Positions 17,226 to 25,909 of a DNA stretch of 64,000 bases are shown here, piece by piece (within the stretch, counting starts at the first letter, position 1; each line of letters begins with the position of its first letter). The notes under the pieces are model-generated. The model was not told the DNA's origin. It did not search any database and saw nothing but the letters and a program-made list of their open reading frames with translations. Source of the stretch: UBA2031 sp037189985 (lineage in GTDB: Bacteria; Pseudomonadota; Gammaproteobacteria; Pseudomonadales; Moraxellaceae); NCBI GenBank assembly GCA_037189985.1, contig JBBCJX010000018.1, positions 62,001 through 126,000 of the forward strand, given 5' to 3'. The translations under genes were made by a program, and so were the position numbers.

Positions 17226-19348
17226 ACGGATCGGGCCTGGGCCCCAGCATGCCTCTCCACCATCGCGGCAGCATGGTGGCCCGCCCCTGGCAGGGGTTTT
17301 CACGCCGTCGGGAGCAGGTAGCAGCGATACCGGAGACCACACCGCAGCCCTGGATGCCGGCAGCCCGTCGGCGCCGGCGTTTGTTGCTGGCACTGGTGGC
17401 GGCGAGTACGGCACTGGCGACGGCAGCATTGCTGCACTCGCAATCCGCTGCCGGGCATCCGCTCCTGCAGTCATTGCAGACCGGTCTTTTCGCGCTGCTA
17501 TTTGCCTGGGTGTCTGCCGGTTTCTTCACGGCCGTGATGGGTTTTGTGGCGGTGCTGCGGGGTGACCGTCACATGCTGTCGCGTGACAGTGCCCTCAAAG
17601 GGCCGCTGGACAGCGGCGCCCGCACGGCCCTGATCATGCCCATCTGCAACGAAGATGTACGCACGGTTTTCGCCGGCCTGCGTGCCACCTGTGATTCGCT
17701 GGCAGCGACTGATGCGGCCCGCCTCTTTGACATCTACATCCTCTCCGACAGCAGTGATCCCGTGCTGCGCGCCGCCGAACTCGCCGCCTGGTCCGAGCTG
17801 CGCACCACGCTCGGCCATGACCGGGTCTTCTATCGCTGGCGCCAGCGCCGTACCCGCCGCAAGGCTGGCAACGTGGCGGATTTCTGCCGTCGCTGGGGTC
17901 GCAATTACCGCTACATGGTCGTGCTGGATGCCGACAGCGTCATGAGTGGTGATTGCCTGGCAACACTGGTGCGCCTGATGGAGGCGCACCCCAGCGCCGG
18001 CATCCTGCAGACCGTGCCGCAGGCCTCCGGTCACAACACCTTGCATGCGCGTGCGCAGCAGTTCGCCGCCCGTGTGACGGGCCGCCTTTTCAGCATGGGC
18101 ATGCAGTACTGGCAACTGGGCGAAGCGCATTACTGGGGACACAATGCCATCATCCGCGTGCAGCCTTTCATGCAGCATTGCGCGCTGGCACCGCTGCCCG
18201 GCAAGGGCGGCTTGAGTGGCGACATTCTTTCGCACGATTTCGTCGAGGCCGCGCTCATGCGCCGCGCCGGTTATCACGTCTGGCTGGTGCCTGATCTTGC
18301 CGGCAGCTACGAACAGCAACCGCCCCACTTGCTCGCGGAGTTGCAGCGTGACCGTCGCTGGTGCCAGGGCAATCTGCAGAATGCGCGTCTGATTGCCGAG
18401 CCCGGCCTGCATGCGGCCCATCGCGTCATGTTGCTGACGGGGGCCATGGCATATTTCTCGGCTCCGCTGTGGCTGGCGTACATCGGGCTTGGTCTCTTGC
18501 GCTGGCTGCCGGCCGGTGGCGAAGCAGCAACAGCTCTGCCAACGACAGTACTTCTGCTTTGGGCCGGCACACTGGCCATGCTCCTGCTGCCGCGTGTGCT
18601 TGGCGTCGTGGCCGTGTGGAAAAAAGGCGAACAACGCTTTTACGGCGGAACGGCGCGGCTGGCGCTCAGCTCCGTACTGGAGGCCTTGCTGTCGGCGCTT
18701 CAGGCGCCCTTGCGCATGGTGGCCCACTCCATGTTTGTCGTGGGCGCCCTGACGGGCTGGAAGCTGGAATGGGTGTCGCCTCCGCGTGAAGCCACATCGG
18801 TTTCCTGGGCTGAGGCCGCGCGACGTTTTGCACCTGCCACCTTGGTCGTGCTGGCCATCGCTCTGGCGCTGGCCGTCACACAACCTCCTGCGCTGTTCTG
18901 GCTGGCACCCGTCGGGTTGCCGTTGCTCTTGGCCATTCCCTTTACGGTCTGGGCCAGCCGCGACGAGATCGGTGCACGCTTGCGTGCACAGCGGTTGTTG
19001 CTGATTCCCGAGGAATCCTGGCCGCCTGCGGTTCTGCGCCGCGCGCGCAACAGTGTTGTCACCGTGCCCGCCAACCTGAGCTGGACAGCCATCCTCGCTG
19101 ACTCGCGTTTCTGCGCCGTGATCAGTGCCGCCATGGGCGAGCGCCACACCTCGCAGGGTGTACGTGGGCAGCGTCGGCGTGACTGGATTGCCGGCCTGTC
19201 CGGCACGGATGCGCTGGTGCTCAAGCCCGGCGAGTGCATGCGTTTCTTGAGCGAACCCAACAGCTTGCGGCAATTGCGTGCGGCCACACTTTACGCAGGT
19301 GACATGCCTCCGGCCGGCAGTGGTTCACGTGCTGTTGGCATCCGGTGA
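17198..19348 (+). CDS. opgH: Glucan glucosyltransferase OpgH (MdoH)
   Basis: An inner-membrane family-2 glycosyltransferase of about 716 residues that polymerises glucose from UDP-glucose into the OPG backbone and exports it. Two membrane helices lie near residues 58-78 and 90-115; the cytoplasmic GT2 domain follows with the UDP-sugar DxD motif at residues 244-246 (VVLDADSVM) and QxxRW at 383-388 (QRDRRW), then multiple C-terminal membrane helices. The ATG at 17198 lies inside the end of opgG; the ATG at 17249 region (MPLHHRG) is an alternative. The cytoplasmic N-terminus is short compared with E. coli OpgH, where that region contacts FtsZ to couple size to nutrition. Confidence 0.94.
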   Translation: MDQHHSGPVNGSGLGPSMPLHHRGSMVARPWQGFSRRREQVAAIPETTPQPWMPAARRRRRLLLALVAASTALATAALLHSQSAAGHPLLQSLQTGLFALLFAWVSAGFFTAVMGFVAVLRGDRHMLSRDSALKGPLDSGARTALIMPICNEDVRTVFAGLRATCDSLAATDAARLFDIYILSDSSDPVLRAAELAAWSELRTTLGHDRVFYRWRQRRTRRKAGNVADFCRRWGRNYRYMVVLDADSVMSGDCLATLVRLMEAHPSAGILQTVPQASGHNTLHARAQQFAARVTGRLFSMGMQYWQLGEAHYWGHNAIIRVQPFMQHCALAPLPGKGGLSGDILSHDFVEAALMRRAGYHVWLVPDLAGSYEQQPPHLLAELQRDRRWCQGNLQNARLIAEPGLHAAHRVMLLTGAMAYFSAPLWLAYIGLGLLRWLPAGGEAATALPTTVLLLWAGTLAMLLLPRVLGVVAVWKKGEQRFYGGTARLALSSVLEALLSALQAPLRMVAHSMFVVGALTGWKLEWVSPPREATSVSWAEAARRFAPATLVVLAIALALAVTQPPALFWLAPVGLPLLLAIPFTVWASRDEIGARLRAQRLLLIPEESWPPAVLRRARNSVVTVPANLSWTAILADSRFCAVISAAMGERHTSQGVRGQRRRDWIAGLSGTDALVLKPGECMRFLSEPNSLRQLRAATLYAGDMPPAGSGSRAVGIR

Positions 19349-19406
19349 CGGCAGACGGCATAAGAATCGTGAACCGGCTTTAACACCCACCAAGAAGGTG
19401 TCGCCC

Positions 19407-20603
19407 ATGTCTTTTTCAATGTCCGGCCGTCGCTGGGAAATCGACGCCCTGCGCGGGTTGATGCTGGTGTTGATGCTGCTGACGCATCTGCCCACCCGGC
19501 TGACATCCCCTCTCGGGCAGCCGCTGGGTTTCGTGTCTGCTGCTGAAGGCTTCGTACTGCTCTCTGCCTACATGGCGGGCTTGGTTTACGGAAAGCTCGC
19601 CTGGAGCAAAGGCACGGTCGACATGCGTCGTGCTTTCTGGCGTCGTGCCGGTCGCATCTATGGCTGCCAGGTGACCACGCTCCTGTTTCTCTTCACGGTG
19701 ATCGCCTTCATCGGCCTCAGCCTGAGCCAGCCTGCCGTCACCAATCTCATGTCGTTTTATCTGCAGACACCCGCAGCGGCCGTGGCCAGCAGTCTGCTGC
19801 TCATCTATCAACCGCCCTTGCTCGACATTCTTCCGCTCTATGTGTTGTTCATGCTGGTAAGTCCGTGGCTGTTGTCGGTGGCGCGCCGTCATGGCTGGCT
19901 TTTCGTGATGAGCCTCAGTGTTGCAGTCTGGCTGCTCACGCAGTTCGGTTTGTCGGAGTGGCTGTATGCAGTGACGGCCGCCGCCTTGTCACTCTCCGTG
20001 CCGTATCAGGAGAGCGGAGCCTTCTCGGTCTGGGCCTGGCAACTCATCTGGGTGCTGGGGTTGTGGATGGGTGCCAGTCGTCATGAACCTGCTGCAGTGC
20101 CTTTCGTGTTTCCACGCTGGGCACTGCTGCTCGCCGGCATGATTGCGCTGACCGGATTGCTCTGGCGGCATCATGCCGGACAAGTGCCCTTCAGTGGCGA
20201 AAACAGTCTCAACCTGCTCTTTGACAAATGGCAGCTCGGTCCGCTGCGGCTGCTCAACCTGTTTGCCTTGCTCATGCTCGTCATACGTTTTGGCGCACCC
20301 CTCGCCAACTGGCTGCCGCGTCAGCGCTGGCTGGAAACCATGGGGGCTGCATCGCTGCCCGTGTTCTGCACGCATCTGGCCATCGTGCTTTTGGTGCTGG
20401 GTGTGCTGGGGGATGATCTGGAGCGGCCATGGGAGCTGGACCTGCCCGTGCTGCTGGTCAGCCTGGGCTTGCTGTACATGGTCGCCAGCATCAGCCAGCA
20501 CCGTGACAGAAGAAAGGCAAAGCGCGCTCTACCGCAACCACAATCAACGAGCGCCGATAGCCTGACCCTCATTCCGGAAATTCTGGACAGGCGCTCAGCC
20601 TGA
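19407..20603 (+). CDS. opgC: OpgC membrane protein, glucan succinyl/acyl transferase
   Basis: A 398-residue multi-pass inner-membrane protein of the OpgC family (PF10129), related to acyltransferase-3 proteins, which adds succinyl groups to periplasmic glucans. The N-terminus MSFSMSGRRWEIDALRGLML carries the WEIDALRG motif of the family; about ten hydrophobic helices follow. The start is supported by AAGAAGG eight bases upstream. It is 58 bases after opgH, so the three genes form one operon. Its last nine bases overlap the end of the convergent DUF924 gene. Confidence 0.92.
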   Translation: MSFSMSGRRWEIDALRGLMLVLMLLTHLPTRLTSPLGQPLGFVSAAEGFVLLSAYMAGLVYGKLAWSKGTVDMRRAFWRRAGRIYGCQVTTLLFLFTVIAFIGLSLSQPAVTNLMSFYLQTPAAAVASSLLLIYQPPLLDILPLYVLFMLVSPWLLSVARRHGWLFVMSLSVAVWLLTQFGLSEWLYAVTAAALSLSVPYQESGAFSVWAWQLIWVLGLWMGASRHEPAAVPFVFPRWALLLAGMIALTGLLWRHHAGQVPFSGENSLNLLFDKWQLGPLRLLNLFALLMLVIRFGAPLANWLPRQRWLETMGAASLPVFCTHLAIVLLVLGVLGDDLERPWELDLPVLLVSLGLLYMVASISQHRDRRKAKRALPQPQSTSADSLTLIPEILDRRSA

Positions 20604-21170
20604 AAACCCGCCAGCATCGAGAAAGGCTTTTTCTTCTTCCGTGGAGTTCCTGCCGAAGAGGGCGTTGCGGTGGGGGAAACGACCGAAGCGCTGCACGATG
20701 TCGCGGTGCTCGATGGCGTGCGCCAGCCAGGGCTGGCCGATGCGCTGGTTCAATTCAACGGCCAAGTCTTGGTCGGCCATGTTTTCGGCATGGGAAAGCG
20801 GCAGGTAAAAGAAGACCCGGAGTCCCTGCTCCACATGACGGTCGAAGCCGGCCGCAATGGCATCATGTGCGAAACGCAGTGCCAGCGCATCCGTGGCATA
20901 CATGTGCGCACTGCCCCGGAAGGCGTTGCGCGGAAGCTGGTCCAGCAGGATCAGTAGGGCAAGCACACCTTCCGCGCTGTCGGCCCAGTGGTCCAGTTCG
21001 CGGCGTGCTGCCGCGACATGCCAATCCAGGAAGCGCTCCCGGAAAGTGGTGTCGAAGGCATCGCTCTTGGCAAACCAGCGTTCGGGTCCGGCTTCTTTCC
21101 AGAAGGCGATGACGTCCCCGATTTTCTTGTCGGCATGGAGGCTGGCGTAACTGGCGGATGTCATTTTCAT
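20595..21170 (-). CDS. DUF924 family protein
   Basis: A 191-residue soluble helical protein of the DUF924 (PF06041) family, whose function is not established. Typical stretches are IGDVIAFWKEAGPERWFAKS near the N-terminus, LALLILLDQLPRNAFRG in the middle and RVFFYLPLSHAEN. Its start overlaps the stop of the Kef-type antiporter gene (ATGA) and has a good AAGGAG site, so it is translationally coupled to it. The 3' end overlaps opgC in antisense by nine bases, with no terminator between. Confidence 0.9.
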   Translation of the reverse strand: MKMTSASYASLHADKKIGDVIAFWKEAGPERWFAKSDAFDTTFRERFLDWHVAAARRELDHWADSAEGVLALLILLDQLPRNAFRGSAHMYATDALALRFAHDAIAAGFDRHVEQGLRVFFYLPLSHAENMADQDLAVELNQRIGQPWLAHAIEHRDIVQRFGRFPHRNALFGRNSTEEEKAFLDAGGFSG

Positions 21171-22951
21171 TCTCCTTGCTGGCTTTTTTCCGGAGCATGT
21201 CCCGGATGCGTCATGGCAGCATTGCCGTGGATGAGCTCACGGCCCGCATAAATGCCGCCACAGCTTTCCAGCGCAAAGCGCTCGCTGTCGCGACGGCGGA
21301 CATCGGCAGTGATGATGCCGATCTCGGCCTCATCCACGCCAAGCTCGCGCAGCGCAACCTCCCCCATCTGCATGGCGGACTCGAACGTCTCACGAATCTG
21401 GAAGTCGGCACCGGCGCTGATCAACTCTTGGGCATGCTCGCGGTCGTAAGCCCGGGCCAGTATTTTTGTCAGCGGAAATTCGGCCTTGATGCGCTCCGTG
21501 ATTAGCGAGGCGGCTTTGCGATCATCCACGCAGACCAGCACGGCACGAGCTTCGCCGGCACCGGCGGCATGCAGCACGTCCATGCGCGTGCCGTCACCGT
21601 AGTAGACCTTGAAGCCGAAATCGCCCGCATTGCGGATGGATTCGGTATTGGTGTCGATGATCGAGATCGTGCAGCCGCGTGCCAGCACGCTCTGGCTGAC
21701 AATCTGGCCAAAGCGGCCAAAGCCGATGATGAGCAGGCTGCCGGAAAGGTTGTCTGCGACATCGACACCTTCCAGTGAGGGCGCACTTGCCGGGGTGAGG
21801 CTGCGCACGGCAATAACCACCAGCGGGGTGAGCGCCATGGAGAGCACCACCATGGCCGTGAGGTTGGCGTTGACGGTGGTGTCGATCACATTGGCCGAGG
21901 CGGCAGCCGCAAACAGTACGAAGGCGAACTCGCCGCCCTGTGCCATGAGTACGGCGCGGTCCAGCGCATCGGCATGTGGTGAACGGGTGAAGCGGGCGAC
22001 CACATAGATGCCGAGTGACTTGGCAACCATCATGGCAATCACGCCACCGAGAATGAGCCCCCAGTTTTGCGCGACCACGGCCAGGTCCAGTGACATGCCT
22101 ACGCCCAGGAAGAAAAGCCCGAGCAGGATGCCGCGGAACGGCTCGATGTCCGCCTCCAGTTGATGACGGAATGTGGATTCCGACAGCAGCACGCCCGCCA
22201 GGAAGGCGCCCATGGCCATGGAGAGGCCACCCAGTTGCATGAGCAGAGCTGCCCCCAGCACGACCAGCAAGGCGGCGGCGGTCATCACTTCGCGGGCACG
22301 GGCATTGGCGAGAATGCGGAAGAAAGGATTGAGCAGCCAGGTGCCGGCGGCGAGCAGCCCGGCCAGCGACGCCAGGGCAATGCCGATAGGCAGCCAGCGC
22401 GAGTCGCCACTTTGCTCCACGGCATTGGGCGAGATGAAGGCCACCAGTGCCAGCAGCGGCACGATGAGCAGGTCTTCAAACAGCAGGATGGACACCATGC
22501 GCTGGCCGCGCGGCAGGTTGATGTCGCCGCGCTCGCTGAGCAGTTGCATCACGATGGCCGTGGAGGTGAGCACGAAGCCCGAGGCGGCAATGAACGCCAC
22601 CGGCAAGGAGAAGCCCAGCAGCAGGCCCACACCCATCATGAGCGCCGTGCAGATGCCGATCTGCAGGGCGCCCAGTCCGAATATCTGTCGGCGCAGGCTC
22701 CACAGGTGTGAAGGCCGCATCTCCAGTCCTATCACGAAGAGGAACATCACCACGCCGAGCTCGGCCACATGCAGGATGGCGTGGGGGTCGGTAAAGAAGC
22801 CGAAGCCGAAGGGGCCGATCACGAGGCCGGCGGCAAGGTAGCCGAGGACCGAGTCCAGTCCCATGCGCTTGAAAAGAGGCACGGCCACGACGGCGGCGCC
22901 CAGCAGTACCACTACCTTGACGAGATCGCCTGCGCTGCCTTCCACGGCCAT
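21167..22951 (-). CDS. CPA2-type K+/H+ antiporter, Kef-like
   Basis: A 594-residue inner-membrane monovalent cation:proton antiporter. The N-terminal 380 residues form about twelve membrane helices (starting LVKVVVLLGAAVVAVPLFKR), with the CPA2 motifs GAFLAGVLLSES and LAQ/MAQGGEFAFVLF. From about residue 395 a cytoplasmic RCK/TrkA-N Rossmann domain starts at LLIIGFGRFGQIVSQSVLAR with GxGxxG binding a nucleotide. In KefB/KefC this domain gates K+ efflux in response to glutathione adducts; whether this protein responds to glutathione is not known. A gshA gene lies 25 kb away. Coupled to the DUF924 gene downstream. Confidence 0.92.
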   Translation of the reverse strand: MAVEGSAGDLVKVVVLLGAAVVAVPLFKRMGLDSVLGYLAAGLVIGPFGFGFFTDPHAILHVAELGVVMFLFVIGLEMRPSHLWSLRRQIFGLGALQIGICTALMMGVGLLLGFSLPVAFIAASGFVLTSTAIVMQLLSERGDINLPRGQRMVSILLFEDLLIVPLLALVAFISPNAVEQSGDSRWLPIGIALASLAGLLAAGTWLLNPFFRILANARAREVMTAAALLVVLGAALLMQLGGLSMAMGAFLAGVLLSESTFRHQLEADIEPFRGILLGLFFLGVGMSLDLAVVAQNWGLILGGVIAMMVAKSLGIYVVARFTRSPHADALDRAVLMAQGGEFAFVLFAAAASANVIDTTVNANLTAMVVLSMALTPLVVIAVRSLTPASAPSLEGVDVADNLSGSLLIIGFGRFGQIVSQSVLARGCTISIIDTNTESIRNAGDFGFKVYYGDGTRMDVLHAAGAGEARAVLVCVDDRKAASLITERIKAEFPLTKILARAYDREHAQELISAGADFQIRETFESAMQMGEVALRELGVDEAEIGIITADVRRRDSERFALESCGGIYAGRELIHGNAAMTHPGHAPEKSQQGE

Positions 22952-23087
22952 GTTTTCCGTCCTGTTCCTGTCTTATGTGTCTGGGTTTGAAGGCAGCAAA
23001 ATACCTCATGTGCCCGCGAAATTCCCGGATGGGCTGCACCTGTGCATCTGCTTGGTCCGGCTGGCTTCCTTGGTACTCAGCAGGCGC

Positions 23088-25457
23088 TCATGCCGGCTCT
23101 GCCAACTGCACCAGTTTGATGGGCCGGATGCCCCGCGCTTGTTCAGCTTCGCGCGCAAGGCCAGCCAGGTTGTCTACCAGTATCTCGTAGAGACGAAGGG
23201 CGCTGGCCGGCAAGCCTGAGGCCACACGCTGGAAAACGCGGGCGTCCGGGCGGCCTTCCTCCAGTCGTGGATGGCGTTCACGCAGGAAGCCGGCCACCGT
23301 GCCGCCCGGCAGGAGGTGCTGTGGCACCGACTCCATGGCCAGCAGGAAGCCCAGCCCCTGCATGTGGTAGCGCTCGCGCGCCGTAGCCAGTTCTCGGGCA
23401 ACTGATTCATCCACGCCGATGTTCACGGTACGGTCCAGCCCGATCAGCAGGGTTTGCAGTTCCAGCAGTGTGCGCAGCCGGTCCCCTTCGGCGCACAACG
23501 CCCGGAGCAGGGCCCAGCCCGCCTCGAAACGCTGCCGCGATTCCCCCGTTAGTGCATCGCCCGCCTGGCGCAGCCGGAAGACGTGCAGGGCCAGCACGCC
23601 GTGCAGGCGCTGATGCAGGGGCGTGGTCTGCAGGCAAAGCTCACCGTAGTGTGTCCGCAGGTCGGCGGAGGAAGTGTCCTTCAGGTCCGGCACGCCCAAT
23701 TGTGCCGGCGACAAGCCAAGGTTCAGCACCAGCAGATAGTGTGGTCGTGCCAGTTCCTCATTCATGGCGCCCTCCCAGTCCCTCACGATTTCCGGCGAGC
23801 GTGACCGCAGGCGGTCGATAGCGGCCTGCCAGGAAAGGCCGGTGAGCGAGACGTCCTGTGCGAGGGCCGGGTCCAGCAGCGGGAAGGCGCGGAACTGGCC
23901 GTTGAAGTAGACCTTCGTGTTCTCCTGGGTCACGGCGTCATCGCTCTCGAAGGAGATGATGTCTTCCGCGGCGCAAAGCTGGCGTGAGTCGTAGCGAAGC
24001 CCGTGCAGGCGATAGAGCGCCGACGTCACCTGCTCGCAGGCGGAATCGAAATGCTGCATCAGCCGGGCAGCGGGGCGGTCATCCAGATAGATGCCGGGCA
24101 ACGCGCTTTTCTCGGCATTTTCGATACGGTCGAGGTCGGCCGGGTGTGAATCCCAGTAGCGCGTTTCACTCTTCTGCATGTCGCGTTCAATCGCCGCGAG
24201 ACGGCTGGTATCGAAATCATCGGCATACAACGCCACGGCGGCCGGCAGGTTGCGCAGCAGGCGGCCTTCCTGCCATGCCTCGGCATTGGCGCTGTTGACC
24301 TCCGCGAAGGCATAGCTCAGGACACGCAGGCGCACGGCACTGTCACGGAAGCCGGCGCTGCCGGCCAACAGGGCCTCGTACCGGTCGGCATCGAACTCCA
24401 TCTGCCGCGACAAATGCCGGGAGATACGCAAACTGACATGAAACAGAAGGCGCAGCAGAAGCCGCGTCAACCCGATGACGCCCTGCGCCATCAACACGGT
24501 GAGGCTGACGATGCCGCTTTCATCCTCGCTGGCCCATTGACGCAGGCGCTGGTCCCAGGGGTCCTCGCCGTAGGCGCGGTATTCCAGCCAGCGGTTCACC
24601 GAATTGATGATGAAGGAGCAGCGCATGCCGACACGCTGTGAGAAATGCCCGAACTCGTGCGCCAGCACGCCGACGAACTGGCGCGCCGTCATACCCGCCA
24701 CCAGCGGCATGCCGATGGTCAGGACCTTGTGCCCCGTCAGCAGGCTGAACCAGCCGCTGCGGAAATGCACCCAGGCATTCACGTCCCAGGTCAGATGGAT
24801 TTCCTTGGGTGGTGAAATGCCGATCGCACGGCACAGGGCGCGAATGCCTGTGACCAGTCCTTTCTCGCGCTCGGCATCCAGCTTGACCGGGCGGGGAAGC
24901 CGGGGCATGCGGGTAAAGAACGGCTTCAACAGGAAAAAGAGCAGCAGCAAACCTGCCACCAGAGGCACGACATAAAGCAGCAGCATGAGCTTGATGCTGT
25001 GTACCGGCAGGGACTGGGGCGCATGCGTGAGGAACCAGAGCCAGCCGGTAGCGGCGGCGGCCACGAGGCCGAGATAAACCAGCGGCATGGCCACGCAGAG
25101 CAGCGTGACCACGAGCAGGCTGGCCACGTACAAAGGTGTGGGTCGGGGCGTGGCAAGACGCTGCCGGCTGAGTGCGGCCAGTCCCTGCAAGGCCGAGGGC
25201 TGCGGGGGCGATGCTGTGGCGGTGGCTTCCACCACGGCCTCCAGGCCCAGTTTGCCAAGCAGGCGACACAGGCTGTCTGCCTTGTCGCGTGCGAGCTGGC
25301 GCTTGACGGTGCGAGGCCCTTTCAGCAGTGCCTTGGCCTGGGCTTCGCCAAGGCGGAAATGCCGGACCAGTTGCGACAGCAGCTCGGCATCGGGTACGGC
25401 TTTTAATCGTTTGCCGGTCAGTGAAACCTGCCAGGCGCCTGTCTCCTGCTGCGACAT
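23088..25457 (-). CDS. M48 family membrane metallopeptidase with N-terminal L7/L12-like domain
   Basis: A 789-residue protein with the zincin motif HEFGH (His267, Glu268, His271) and downstream EFDADRYEA providing the third ligand, as in M48 peptidases. Two hydrophobic helical regions precede it, at about residues 108-138 and 155-180. The N-terminal 70 residues (WQVSLTGKRLKAVPDAELLS, RHFRLGEAQAKALLKG) resemble a small ribosomal-L7/L12-C-terminal-like domain found fused to membrane proteins of unknown role. The large region after the peptidase domain (about 350-789) is helical and unassigned. The start at 25457 has GGGGAG six bases upstream; a longer in-frame ATG start is possible but unsupported. 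Divergent to feoA. Confidence 0.88.
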   Translation of the reverse strand: MSQQETGAWQVSLTGKRLKAVPDAELLSQLVRHFRLGEAQAKALLKGPRTVKRQLARDKADSLCRLLGKLGLEAVVEATATASPPQPSALQGLAALSRQRLATPRPTPLYVASLLVVTLLCVAMPLVYLGLVAAAATGWLWFLTHAPQSLPVHSIKLMLLLYVVPLVAGLLLLFFLLKPFFTRMPRLPRPVKLDAEREKGLVTGIRALCRAIGISPPKEIHLTWDVNAWVHFRSGWFSLLTGHKVLTIGMPLVAGMTARQFVGVLAHEFGHFSQRVGMRCSFIINSVNRWLEYRAYGEDPWDQRLRQWASEDESGIVSLTVLMAQGVIGLTRLLLRLLFHVSLRISRHLSRQMEFDADRYEALLAGSAGFRDSAVRLRVLSYAFAEVNSANAEAWQEGRLLRNLPAAVALYADDFDTSRLAAIERDMQKSETRYWDSHPADLDRIENAEKSALPGIYLDDRPAARLMQHFDSACEQVTSALYRLHGLRYDSRQLCAAEDIISFESDDAVTQENTKVYFNGQFRAFPLLDPALAQDVSLTGLSWQAAIDRLRSRSPEIVRDWEGAMNEELARPHYLLVLNLGLSPAQLGVPDLKDTSSADLRTHYGELCLQTTPLHQRLHGVLALHVFRLRQAGDALTGESRQRFEAGWALLRALCAEGDRLRTLLELQTLLIGLDRTVNIGVDESVARELATARERYHMQGLGFLLAMESVPQHLLPGGTVAGFLRERHPRLEEGRPDARVFQRVASGLPASALRLYEILVDNLAGLAREAEQARGIRPIKLVQLAEPA

Positions 25458-25529
25458 GCTCATCTCCCCGTGAACGGCGCACATGCTCTCAGACTTGCCT
25501 GGCAAAATCAGCGGGCACTGATTATTGCG

Positions 25530-25548
25530 GGGAATGATTATCGTGCTC
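25530..25548. promoter_or_regulatory. Candidate Fur box, distal
   Basis: Aligned to the 19-base Fur consensus, about 13 of 19 positions match, with the core AATGATTATC at 25533-25542 matching nine of ten. It lies in the divergent gap between the M48 peptidase and feoA, about 120 bases before feoA. Confidence 0.45.
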
Positions 25549-25626
25549 GTGTCTGTCTGACGCGCTCTTCCTTCTGATGCTCCTGTGACGTAACGGAAAA
25601 GCGTTTGACTCCCCCGGAGGGCAGTC

Positions 25627-25641
25627 TGAGAATCACTCGCA
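25627..25641. promoter_or_regulatory. Candidate Fur box, proximal to feoA
   Basis: TGAGAAT-C-ACTCGCA fits the Fur 7-1-7 inverted repeat at six of seven bases in the left half and four of seven in the right. It ends 25 bases before the feoA start and resembles well-known sites of the form TGAGAATcATTCGCA. Ferrous iron-Fur would be expected to repress feo here. Confidence 0.6.
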
Positions 25642-25666
25642 TTCATCCCTCCGCTGTTGGCTTGCC

Positions 25667-25909
25667 GTGCGTCTTTCCGATCTTCCCCGTCATGCTTCCG
25701 CCGTCGTGCGTGCTGTCGAAGCCGTGCATGATGCCGACCCCATTGCCCATCGTCTGGAGGAACTGGGTTTTGTACCCGGTGAGACCGTGCGTCTGGTGGC
25801 GGTCGGCCCTTTTGGCGCCGATCCGCTGCTGGTGCAGGTGGGTTTTACGCGCTTCGCCCTGCGCCGCAACGAAGCCGCTCGCGTGCTGGTGGATGAGGTG
25901 ACGGCATGA
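25667..25909 (+). CDS. feoA: Ferrous iron transport protein FeoA
   Basis: An 80-residue cytoplasmic SH3-like protein that assists FeoB. Typical features are the short beta-barrel with HRLEELGFVPGETVRLVAVG and PLLVQVGFTRFALRRNEA. The likely start is GTG at 25667 giving MRLSDLPRHA; no strong ribosome-binding site is seen. Its stop overlaps the feoB start by four bases. Expected to be controlled by Fur. Confidence 0.92.
   Translation: MRLSDLPRHASAVVRAVEAVHDADPIAHRLEELGFVPGETVRLVAVGPFGADPLLVQVGFTRFALRRNEAARVLVDEVTA

Noticed and set aside
17498..19273. A 591-codon minus-strand frame opposite opgH
   Set aside because: No recognisable family, composition typical of antisense shadows; opgH is certain.
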